Below, in pieces: positions 8,402-15,281 of a stretch of DNA of 64,000 nt. The stretch's first letter is position 1. Every line of letters begins with the position of its first letter. Made by a program: the position numbers and the translations under genes. The stretch spans positions 1,302,001 to 1,366,000 of the forward strand of contig NZ_CP072852.1 of NCBI RefSeq assembly GCF_017948265.1. Reading direction: 5' to 3'. The stretch is from Rhodoferax sp. PAMC 29310 (GTDB taxonomy: Bacteria > Pseudomonadota > Gammaproteobacteria > Burkholderiales > Burkholderiaceae_C). The notes under the pieces were generated by a model. The model saw only the letters and a program-made list of their open reading frames with translations, ran no database searches and was not told where the DNA came from.

Positions 8402-9625
8402 ATGGGTCACAGCGCCCTGGAGGTTGCGGACATCTTTCGCCTGCACGGGCCGGCCTTTCGCGTAGCCCAAGCCTCTCACCTGAGCCTGGGTCAGCTCAAG
8501 GTCATGTCCGCCATCGAGCAGTGCCGCACCGCGGCGCTGGGAGGGCACGTGCTTGGCTGTTCCGACTGCGGGCACATTGAGGTGGCCTACAACTCCTGCA
8601 GAAATCGGCATTGCCCCAAGTGCCAGGCCAGCGCAGCCAAACGCTGGTTGGAGGCTAGAGAGGCTGATCTCCTGCCGGTGGACTACTACCACGTTGTATT
8701 TACTTTGCCTGCACCCATCAGCGACATCGCCTATTACAACAAGGCTGTGATTTATGGCCTGCTGTTTGAGATTGCCGCTGAAGTCCTCACAACGATTGCA
8801 GCGGACCCCAAGCACCTTGGCGCACAGGTGGGCGTGACGCTGGTGTTGCACACCTGGGGGTCGGCGCTCACGCACCATCCTCATGTGCATGGCATTGTTC
8901 CCGGCGGCGGGCTCTCGCCAGACGGCAAGCGTTGGGTTGCCTGCAAGCCGGGGTTCTTCCTGCCGGTGCGGGTTCTCTCAAGCCTGTTTCGTCGGCGCTT
9001 CCTGGAGGCGCTGCAAGAGGCCTACCGTGCGGGCAAGCTGCAGTTCTTTGCAGAGAGCTGCGCACTGGCCGACCCCAAGGCCTTTGCCAAGTGGCTGGCA
9101 CCAATGGGCAAATGTAAGTGGGTGGTCTATGCCAAGCGGCCGTTTGCTGGCCCGCAGGCGGTGTTGGCGTATCTGTCTCGCTATACGCACCGGGTGGCCA
9201 TCGCCAATTCTCGCCTGGTCTGCCTGGATGAGCGTGGCGTGAGCTTTCGCTGGAAAGACTATCGGGACAAGGGCGACCAAGACAAGCCACGTCACAAGAC
9301 GATGACACTGAGCGTTGAAGAGTTCATACGCCGCTTCTTGCTGCACGTGCTGCCCGGCGGGTTTCACCGCATCCGTCACTTCGGAATTCTGGCCAACAAC
9401 GCTCGCAAAGAGAAGATTGCGCTTGCGCGTGAGTTGTTGAATGCCGCGCCCGCGACCGCGGTGATGGTGGCAGCAGAAGCCAACGCTAATGTTGCGGACA
9501 TACCGGCGGATCTGATCCGAGCGAACTTCGTTTGCAAACACTGTCAGGGGCAGATGACCCTCATTGAAGTCATTGTGCGGGGGCAGTCCATTCGTGCCCC
9601 ACCGTTGGTGCGAGGTGTTGCATGA
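8402..9625 (+). CDS. IS91-family HUH transposase
   Basis: Rolling-circle transposase of 407 residues. An N-terminal zinc-binding region is visible (CSDCGHIEVAYNSCRNRHCPKC, about residues 57-78). The HUH metal site appears as HPHVHGIVPGGG near residue 160 and the Y2 catalytic pair as YLSRYTHR near residue 258, giving two Tyr four residues apart. A second Cys pair occurs near the C-terminus (CKHC). All catalytic residues are present, so the protein may be active. It is translated 10 bp after the recombinase. Confidence 0.95.
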   Translation: MGHSALEVADIFRLHGPAFRVAQASHLSLGQLKVMSAIEQCRTAALGGHVLGCSDCGHIEVAYNSCRNRHCPKCQASAAKRWLEAREADLLPVDYYHVVFTLPAPISDIAYYNKAVIYGLLFEIAAEVLTTIAADPKHLGAQVGVTLVLHTWGSALTHHPHVHGIVPGGGLSPDGKRWVACKPGFFLPVRVLSSLFRRRFLEALQEAYRAGKLQFFAESCALADPKAFAKWLAPMGKCKWVVYAKRPFAGPQAVLAYLSRYTHRVAIANSRLVCLDERGVSFRWKDYRDKGDQDKPRHKTMTLSVEEFIRRFLLHVLPGGFHRIRHFGILANNARKEKIALARELLNAAPATAVMVAAEANANVADIPADLIRANFVCKHCQGQMTLIEVIVRGQSIRAPPLVRGVA

Positions 9626-10683
9626 AGTTGCGCACTACTTGCTGGCGCAGCCTTGAACTGACTTTGCTTCGCAGTAGGTCGGGTGGGATCGGTTTGGGTA
9701 GGTCTGGTTTGGGCGGCGCTTGCGCACTGCGGCACCGCCCAAAAGAGCGGTGTTTGTACGGGCTTTGCATGAATGCTGGTGTGCTACAGGCCTGCCCGTC
9801 ATACCCCCGGGCACTTGCCTAGCACGCACACCCAGTCAAATCGCCATAGCCGCGTTATCAAATAGGGGCCTGTCGCACAGGCCCGCGGTTTCCTCCCTCG
9901 AGGCTTGTACGACGCCCACCCTTCAGTGGACTCGTCACGCTATTGGCGCGCCACTGCGGGCGGGCATCCTACAACCCTTAACATCAAGAGTCATTCGCAG
10001 ACTTGAGCGCTATGACCGGTAACGCTGCAGACCTGTCTCAAACTTTTCCGTGGCCAGCGTCAGCAATACGGATGGGATGCCGCCGAATGAGCGACAGCTT
10101 TATGGAACCTCGACGGTGAAAATTTTTCTACCGCCCGAAAGCTGCCACCTGGGCGCACCTGCTTCTGGTCGTCAAGAGCCATACGCAGTCTTGCCCTGTA
10201 TGTCCGGTTACGATGCATAGCAGGCACTCAGGCAGCCCCAGACACGCCATATCGGGCCGCACGGCCAGCCCTGCCTCCACCTTGACGTGAGCCAGAGGGG
10301 ACATTTTTCAAATAGAGTCTTTATTTGTAATTTGTCCCTTTTGGCCTTGACCACGGCGGCGCGCAACAAAGTCCGCCCCGATTTTTCTGCTGCAAAAAAT
10401 TTCACTTTCCCGCAATACCCACCCCACACGGTCCCGTGGGTCCCCTGTCCCCGGGTCAAATAAAGCCACCCCCGCTTGGGTTTCGGCTCTCCCATTCACC
10501 AATAGGGGACCCTAGACTTCCAACTCCAGGCAGCCGCTGAGTACAGCGCCTGCGTCGGTCACCGTGTTCGTCTTCAGTTCTTGAAGACACCAACCCGTGA
10601 AGCCCAACAGCCACGACGACCGAGGTCGTCGTCCTGCTTGAGCTTTGTGGATTCACCTTGATCCGTCACTCAGGAGCTCCCTC
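9626..10683. other. Gene-poor spacer between IS91-type element and island remnant
   Basis: I see no convincing gene in about 1 kb. It holds the presumed 3' end of the IS91-type element (GC-rich hairpins up to about 9760), mixed GC-rich sequence, an inverted repeat GTCTTCA/TGAAGAC (10570-10576 and 10582-10588), and a perfect 9-bp inverted repeat ACGACGACC/GGTCGTCGT with a 2-base centre (10613-10632). The last two lie upstream of the next gene and may belong to its promoter or leader. Confidence 0.5.
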
Positions 10684-10959
10684 ATGTTTATCACCGGCTT
10701 TGCCATCTTCCTCGGTCTTGTCTTCATCTTCATCAAGCTGCCTCGGCGCACCATGCTGCGCTGGCTGAACTACGACGTCGTTCTCGACGTGGCCGTCACC
10801 CTGATCGTGCTGGTTGTTCACTTCGGCACCTTCTCTGGCGTCATGGCCGCCACCTTTGCAGGCCTGCTCACTTCCGTGGGCACCAGCCTGGCGAAGCGTG
10901 CTTTTGGGCACATTAAGGGCGATCTGTACTACCCAGGCCTCATCAGGCTCAGGGTATGA
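10684..10959 (+). CDS. Small membrane protein of unknown function
   Basis: Protein of 91 residues from the ATG at 10684, which has CAGGAG upstream and begins directly with a membrane segment (FITGFAIFLGLVFIFI). A basic turn (KLPRRTMLRW) separates it from a second long hydrophobic region, about residues 30-65, that could form one or two more helices. The C-terminus is short and basic. I do not recognise the family. It is the first gene of the island remnant and is followed 73 bp later by another small membrane protein. Confidence 0.55.
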   Translation: MFITGFAIFLGLVFIFIKLPRRTMLRWLNYDVVLDVAVTLIVLVVHFGTFSGVMAATFAGLLTSVGTSLAKRAFGHIKGDLYYPGLIRLRV

Positions 10960-11032
10960 GCACCTGCCCTGTGCGCACCGATTAGCTGCTTGGCAGCCCT
11001 TGTCTCACTCCCCCCATCTATTGGAGTTCCCC

Positions 11033-11413
11033 ATGTCCACATCACGTCGCAACACCCTCATTCGCACCATCGCCGCTCTCAGCGGTGACTTCGCCGCCGG
11101 CTTTGCCGTGGCTGCTGCCTGCGTCTGGCTGATTGAATATGCCGCCCTGGGACTGTTTCTGTCCTTTCTGCTGTGGCTGCTGGCCCTCATCGTGGCGCTG
11201 GCGCTCAGTCAGCATGTCATCCACCCTGCGGTAACGCTGTTTCTGTCCAACCAAAAACTCGATGTGGCCGTTCAGGCCGCCTCGACGTTGGCGGACGCCA
11301 TTGGCATCTCTGGCGAGCAAGTGGCCCTGGGGCTGGCCCGCTACGGCCGTGCCACCCTGTCCAGGGTTCTGGCTTGGTCTTCAAGCGCAAAGGCACACAC
11401 CCGTCCGATTTGA
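11033..11413 (+). CDS. Small membrane protein of unknown function
   Basis: Protein of 126 residues from ATG 11033 (TTGGAG eight bases upstream). After a basic N-terminus (MSTSRRNTLIR) come two closely spaced hydrophobic helices covering about residues 20-65, then an amphipathic C-terminal half with AASTLADAIGISGEQVALGL. The family is not recognised. It precedes the ArdC-type gene in the same orientation and probably belongs to the same mobile-element module. Confidence 0.55.
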   Translation: MSTSRRNTLIRTIAALSGDFAAGFAVAAACVWLIEYAALGLFLSFLLWLLALIVALALSQHVIHPAVTLFLSNQKLDVAVQAASTLADAIGISGEQVALGLARYGRATLSRVLAWSSSAKAHTRPI

Positions 11414-11460
11414 CCCGTCAACCCTCAGTTGACCGGGGCTGGGGCTGGGTTTCTGCCTCA

Positions 11461-11473
11461 GTGGTTTAACCAC
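11461..11473. promoter_or_regulatory. Perfect 13-bp palindrome, possible operator
   Basis: GTGGTTTAACCAC is a perfect palindrome of two six-base arms around a central T, located between the second small membrane gene and the ardC-like gene. It could be a repressor operator; there is no direct evidence for the binding protein. Confidence 0.3.
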
Positions 11474-11508
11474 CCTGCCCCTTCAATTCTTCGTCATTCA
11501 ACTCACCG

Positions 11509-11541
11509 CCCCTGCCTGGCTTGTCCATCAGGGGCTTTTTT
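11509..11541 (+). terminator. Rho-independent terminator just upstream of ardC-like gene
   Basis: Stem CCCCTG/CAGGGG (11509-11514 and 11529-11534) followed by C and six T. It ends only about 18 bases before the ardC start codon, so it may terminate the upstream transcription unit or act as an attenuator in the ardC leader. Confidence 0.55.
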
Positions 11542-11558
11542 ACGTCTGGAGCTTTGTC

Positions 11559-12467
11559 ATGAAATCGACTATCGACCTTTATCAGTCCGTCACGGACGCC
11601 ATCATTGCGGCCCTCGAAGCGGGCACACCACCGTGGGTTTGCCCCTGGAACCGGGTGCAGGGGAGCCTGCTGCCTGCCAATCTGAGCACCGGGCGCCAGT
11701 ACCGTGGCATCAACACGCTGCTACTCAATGTGCAGGCCATGACTCAGGGCTATGCCCTGAATCGCTGGCTGACCTTTCAACAAGCCCGCGCTCTCGGTGC
11801 CTGTGTCCGCCGTGGCGAGACGGGCAGTCCTATCGTGTTCTTCAAGATGCTGGAGTGCGATGGCACCCCACGCGCTGCCAACGACACCCCTGCCCGCAAG
11901 GTGATCCCGCTGCTGCGCAGCTTCACCGTATTCAACGCCGCTCAGGTCGATGGTCTGCCTGAGGCACTGACTGCCACACCGGCACCACCAGAGGACGGGA
12001 GCCCCATTGACGCCGCTGAAACGCTAATGGCGCAATCAGGGGCAGTCATCCGCCACGGGGGTGACCGCGCGTTTTACCGTCCGGGCGACGACGTGATTCA
12101 GTTGCCACTCCCCACTCAGTTCTCACAGGCCAGCAGCTATTACGCGACGGCCTTGCATGAGCTCAGCCATTGGACGGGTCACCCGACTCGTTGCAATCGC
12201 CTTCTATCTGGGCGTCAGCACATCGAAGCCTATGCCTTTGAGGAGCTGGTGGCCGAGATGGGTTCTGCGTTCCTGAGCAGCCATTGCGGGCTACCGGGTG
12301 AGTTACAGCATGCGAGTTACATCGCCAGCTGGCTCACTGCCCTGCGCAGTGACAAGCGTTTGATCTTTACGGCGGCCTCACTGGCACAAAAGGCAGCTGA
12401 CTTTCTGCTGCCGACTCAATCCACCGAGCCCAACCCACAAGCCAAGGCGGTAACTGCCTTGGCTTAA
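11559..12467 (+). CDS. ardC: ArdC-like antirestriction protein / zincin-type metallopeptidase
   Basis: Protein of 302 residues with the two-part ArdC layout. The N-terminal ArdC domain (about residues 4-135) has DAIIAALEAGTPPWVCPWN and GRQYRGINTLLL. The C-terminal metallopeptidase-like domain carries HELSHWTGH, matching the HExxH-type zinc site as HELSH, with EELVAEMGSAF giving a likely third ligand Glu. ArdC proteins of conjugative plasmids and integrative elements bind DNA and protect incoming DNA from restriction enzymes. GGAG lies eight bases before ATG 11559. It supports a mobile-element origin for this block. Confidence 0.88.
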   Translation: MKSTIDLYQSVTDAIIAALEAGTPPWVCPWNRVQGSLLPANLSTGRQYRGINTLLLNVQAMTQGYALNRWLTFQQARALGACVRRGETGSPIVFFKMLECDGTPRAANDTPARKVIPLLRSFTVFNAAQVDGLPEALTATPAPPEDGSPIDAAETLMAQSGAVIRHGGDRAFYRPGDDVIQLPLPTQFSQASSYYATALHELSHWTGHPTRCNRLLSGRQHIEAYAFEELVAEMGSAFLSSHCGLPGELQHASYIASWLTALRSDKRLIFTAASLAQKAADFLLPTQSTEPNPQAKAVTALA

Positions 12468-12600
12468 CCCGAATCAGCACGCCGCATGGCCATGCGGGGC
12501 GCTGCGTTTACCTAAGAACAAGCCTAGTTGGCGACATTGTGTGGGCAAAAAACTGACAACGTCGCAGGCACAGCGGGCATGCCTTATCTGGCCCCACCCT

Positions 12601-12634
12601 GCGCCAGCCATGAATTCCTGGCTGGCGCTCTTTG
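12601..12634 (+). terminator. Hairpin with T-rich tail upstream of the annealing-protein gene
   Basis: Perfect 9-bp inverted repeat GCGCCAGCC/GGCTGGCGC (12601-12609 and 12620-12628) followed by TCTTTGTTTCC. It resembles an intrinsic terminator and ends about 30 bases before the start codon at 12662, the same arrangement as in front of the ardC-like gene. Confidence 0.5.
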
Positions 12635-12661
12635 TTTCCCCTTATCTGACTGGAGATCATC

Positions 12662-13279
12662 ATGAGCACCAACACGGGCAATTACTTTGCCACTCTCAAT
12701 GCCATCAACGTCTCGGCACATGTCGAGAAGAAAGGTGGCTTCAGTTACCTCAGCTGGCCATTTGCCGTGGCACAGCTGCGCCTGGCCGATCCCACGGCCA
12801 CCTGGGAAGTGCGTCGCTTTGACGGGCTGCCCTATCTGGTGACAGACGCTGGCGTGTTCGTTGAAGTGGCCGTGACGGTGCAAGGCGTCACGCTGAGCCA
12901 AATTCACCCCTGCCTGGATGGGCGCAACCGGCCCTTGCTGGCACCCAATTCGTTCGAGATCAATTCCAGCCTGCAGCGCTGCCTGGTCAAGGCCATCGCA
13001 CTGCATGGCCTGGGCTTGTACATCTATGCCGGCGAAGACCTGCCGCAACCAGTAGCCGATGCAGCCAATGATCCGGCACCGGTCATCCGCGCGGATGTCA
13101 AGCGCGCAGGGGCGACTATCTCAGGCCCCCAACAGGCCAACATTCACAAACTCGTGATCGAGACTGGCACGGACCTGAATCGCCTGCTGGAGCACTTTGG
13201 CGTTGCAGCGCTCAAGGACTTGCCCAGCGCTGAGTTCAGCCGCGTCGTTCGTTCATTGGAAAAAAGGAGAGTCGCATGA
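12662..13279 (+). CDS. Single-strand annealing protein, Sak3/DUF1071 type
   Basis: Protein of 205 residues. The stretch FATLNAINVSAHVEKKGGFSYLSWPFAVAQL near the N-terminus and RCLVKAIALHGLGLYIYAGEDLP near residue 115 are typical of the DUF1071/Sak3 family of phage-type annealing proteins, which coat single-stranded DNA and pair complementary strands during recombination. The C-terminal ~70 residues (QQANIHKLVIETGTDLNRLL) form a separate helical domain. GGAG precedes ATG 12662. The stop codon overlaps the next start by 4 bp, coupling it to a YqaJ exonuclease and making a Red-like two-component recombination pair. Confidence 0.8.
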   Translation: MSTNTGNYFATLNAINVSAHVEKKGGFSYLSWPFAVAQLRLADPTATWEVRRFDGLPYLVTDAGVFVEVAVTVQGVTLSQIHPCLDGRNRPLLAPNSFEINSSLQRCLVKAIALHGLGLYIYAGEDLPQPVADAANDPAPVIRADVKRAGATISGPQQANIHKLVIETGTDLNRLLEHFGVAALKDLPSAEFSRVVRSLEKRRVA

Positions 13280-14133
13280 AGATCATTCAACTGACCCAAG
13301 GCAGCCAAGCCTGGCTGGATTACCGGCGCACCATGCGCAATGCCAGCGAAACCGCTGCCGTTTTGGGCGTCAGCCCATGGTGCACTCCGTACCAACTTTG
13401 GCTACTCAAGACAGGCCGGGCTCAAAACTCGACCAATGTCGCCATGCAGCGTGGCACCGACCTGGAGCCTGCGGCTCGATTGGCCTATGAGGCCGAGACG
13501 GGCAACATCATGCAGCCGCTGGTGCTACAGGATGGTCTGTATTCGGCTAGCCTGGATGGCATGACCCTGGAGGGAGACCTGATCGTCGAGATCAAGTGTC
13601 CGTACCGGGGACAAGACTCCGCGCTGTGGCGTGAAGTCAAGGCCGGCTACGTGCCTGACCATTACGCGGCGCAGATACAACATCAAATGATGGTGTCCGG
13701 CGCAACACTGGCACATCTCTATGTGTTTGATGGCACACAAGGCCTGCTCAGGCCAGTCGCCCCCATTGACCATGCGGTGCAGCGTATTCGGGATGGCTGG
13801 GATCAGTTTCAGATTTATCTAGATACGGATACACCGCCGCCATTGACGGATGCAGACACGGTGCAGCGGGAGGATGCGGACTGGGTTGCGGCTGCAACCG
13901 CCTTCTCTGCCGCCAAGCTGGCCGCTGATCTGGCTGATGACGTGGTGGCCAAGGCCCGTGAGGCATTGGTGGCGCTTGCGCAACACCCCAAGGAATCGGG
14001 AGGTGGTGTGTCGGTGACGCGGTTCTGGAAGCAAGGCAGCGTCAGCTATGCCAAAGTGCCAGAGCTCAAGGGTATCGAGCTGGACAAATACCGGGGCAAG
14101 ACGCGGGAGGAAGTGAGGGTCACCACCATGTGA
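13276..14133 (+). CDS. YqaJ-family viral-type recombination exonuclease
   Basis: Protein of 285 residues. The opening QGSQAWLDYRRTMRNASETAAVLG contains the usual W..R and the S/A-rich nuclease motif. GTDLEPAARLAYEAETGN follows, then the catalytic core as SLDGMTLEGDLIVEIKCPYRGQ, where D and ExK are the metal and catalytic residues, and YAAQIQHQMMVSG. YqaJ nucleases resect double-stranded DNA ends to give the single strands used by an annealing partner, here encoded by the overlapping upstream gene. It is the last gene before the tRNA-Pro end of the island. Confidence 0.88.
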   Translation: MKIIQLTQGSQAWLDYRRTMRNASETAAVLGVSPWCTPYQLWLLKTGRAQNSTNVAMQRGTDLEPAARLAYEAETGNIMQPLVLQDGLYSASLDGMTLEGDLIVEIKCPYRGQDSALWREVKAGYVPDHYAAQIQHQMMVSGATLAHLYVFDGTQGLLRPVAPIDHAVQRIRDGWDQFQIYLDTDTPPPLTDADTVQREDADWVAAATAFSAAKLAADLADDVVAKAREALVALAQHPKESGGGVSVTRFWKQGSVSYAKVPELKGIELDKYRGKTREEVRVTTM

Positions 14134-14142
14134 CTTAACGTG

Positions 14143-14186
14143 GCGGTACGGTAAGGTATGCCAAACCGTACCGCGGACCGTACCGC
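14143..14186. repeat. Inverted and direct 10-bp repeats beside the tRNA-Pro 3' end
   Basis: GCGGTACGGT (14143-14152) is the exact reverse complement of ACCGTACCGC, which occurs twice as a direct repeat (14165-14174 and 14177-14186). The cluster lies about 60 bp outside the 3' end of the tRNA gene, where integrase or excisionase arm sites of tRNA-targeting elements are expected. It might instead be a terminator for the exonuclease gene. Confidence 0.55.
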
Positions 14187-14200
14187 TAGAGCCCAGAAAG

Positions 14201-14234
14201 AAGAAAGGACTTAGAGCATTTCTACTCTAAGTCC
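14201..14234 (-). terminator. Rho-independent terminator of tRNA-Pro
   Basis: Perfect 10-bp inverted repeat GGACTTAGAG/CTCTAAGTCC (14207-14216 and 14225-14234). Read on the minus strand it begins ten bases after the tRNA CCA end and is followed by TTTCTTCTTTC. Confidence 0.75.
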
Positions 14235-14244
14235 TTGATTCATA

Positions 14245-14321
14245 TGGTCGGTGTGAAAGGATTCGAACCTTCGACCCCTTGCACCCCATGCAAGTGCGCT
14301 ACCAGGCTGCGCCACACACCG
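14245..14321 (-). tRNA. tRNA-Pro (anticodon GGG)
   Basis: The 77-nt minus-strand sequence folds as a normal tRNA: acceptor CGGTGTG paired with CACACCG, D-arm with AGCCTGGTAGCGCA, anticodon stem CTTGC/GCAAG with a loop reading ATGGGGT (anticodon GGG), T-arm GTTCGAATCC, discriminator A and an encoded CCA at 14247-14245. It is the last gene of the thrS-to-merR block, and its 3' end borders the island remnant, a common integration point for tRNA-targeting integrases. Confidence 0.95.
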
Positions 14322-14358
14322 AAACACTCAATAATTATAACCCGGCAGGAGCTCGTTT

Positions 14359-14808
14359 TCATGACGGATGCAAGAGGAGATTGCGAATTTCAAAAAGCTC
14401 ACGCTCTATCATCTGCCATCGATCATCAAGTCCATCAAGGGGCGCTTTGGCGTCACCCGCCTCCAGTGACAGGAAATCTGAATCGGACCCCTCTGTAACC
14501 TCAACGCCTTCAAGCAAATTTGGAAAGGCAGGCTTGTGATTTCGCTCAGACTGAAGGATCTCCTGCATTTTATTGCGAGCGCCGCTGATCGTAAACCCTT
14601 GATCGTAGAGCAAATCTCGAATCCGGCGGATCATCAGTACTTCATGGTGTTGATAGTAACGACGATTTCCCCGTCGTTTCATGGGGCGTAGTTGCGTAAA
14701 TTCCTGCTCCCAATACCGCAGGACATGAGGTTTGACGCCACAAAGATCACCAACTTCACCTATAGTGAAATAGCGCTTAACGGGGATTGGGGGGAGGGAT
14801 TTCTCCAT
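14359..14808 (-). CDS. MerR-family transcriptional regulator
   Basis: Protein of 149 residues with a MerR winged helix at the N-terminus: YFTIGEVGDLCGVKPHVLRYWEQEFTQL is the HTH and RRGNRRYYQHHEVLMIRRI the wing. There are no Cys clusters for metal binding, and the C-terminal half is polar and helical. This gene regularly sits between ihfA and tRNA-Pro in Burkholderiales, next to pheST, so it is part of the conserved block and not of the island. Its regulatory target is unknown. Confidence 0.9.
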   Translation of the reverse strand: MEKSLPPIPVKRYFTIGEVGDLCGVKPHVLRYWEQEFTQLRPMKRRGNRRYYQHHEVLMIRRIRDLLYDQGFTISGARNKMQEILQSERNHKPAFPNLLEGVEVTEGSDSDFLSLEAGDAKAPLDGLDDRWQMIERELFEIRNLLLHPS

Positions 14809-14888
14809 TTAAATCAATGGCGTACGCTGGAATTTTACAGGTTACTCTAGATCGCTGCTGCCTGTAAAGACATTGGAAAGACCTAGTT

Positions 14889-15245
14889 TCAAAAAGACGA
14901 AGTTGGAGGCTGGAGGATCGACAGAGGTCTACACTCTTCCTGTATTTGCTCTTTCAGCTTGTGACTGGCGTGAAACGTCACCACGCGTCGGGCTTTAATC
15001 GGGATGGCCTCCCCAGTTCTGGGGTTTCGCCCTGGACGTGGTGCCTTTGTGCGAATTTGAAAATTTCCAAAGCCGGAAATTTTGACGTCATTGCCATCCA
15101 CCAGACTGCCCGAGATCAAATCAAAAAAAGCATCAATCATGTCCTTTGACTCTCGCTTGTTCAAACCAATCTGCTCAAACAAAAGGTCCGACAATTGCGC
15201 CTTCGTCAATGCAGGTGTCTCCAGACTTTCTACGGACATATCCAT
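14889..15245 (-). CDS. ihfA: Integration host factor subunit alpha
   Basis: DNA-bending nucleoid protein that pairs with IhfB. The 118-residue product carries the whole HU/IHF fold: LTKAQLSDLLFEQIGLNKRESKDMIDAFF, then SGFGNFQIRTKAPRPGRNPRTGEAIPI, where the Pro in the arm intercalates into DNA, and RRVVTFHASHKLKEQI. It is longer than E. coli IHF-alpha (99 residues) because of short additions at both ends, as is common in this family. It follows pheT by 36 bp, as in many Proteobacteria. Confidence 0.95.
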   Translation of the reverse strand: MDMSVESLETPALTKAQLSDLLFEQIGLNKRESKDMIDAFFDLISGSLVDGNDVKISGFGNFQIRTKAPRPGRNPRTGEAIPIKARRVVTFHASHKLKEQIQEECRPLSILQPPTSSF

Positions 15246-15281
15246 CAGTTCCTCACCTTTCTAAAGAGACCTTGCGAACTA

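Larger units (their letters stand above)
7516..9625 (+). mobile_element. IS91-family element with accessory recombinase (ends not defined)
   Basis: The two genes together make an IS91-type rolling-circle element. The ends (terIS upstream, oriIS downstream) cannot be fixed by eye. A small hairpin GAGGC-AATT-GGCCTC lies shortly upstream of the recombinase start (about 7479-7494), and a GGGCGG...CCGCCC hairpin around 9711-9740 is a candidate for the oriIS side. No terminal inverted repeats or target duplications are expected for this family. The coordinates given are those of the coding part only. Confidence 0.75.

Noticed and set aside
10208..10502. Two overlapping minus-strand frames of 95 and 64 codons in the spacer
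   Set aside because: No clear ribosome site, odd composition and mutual overlap; no recognisable family.
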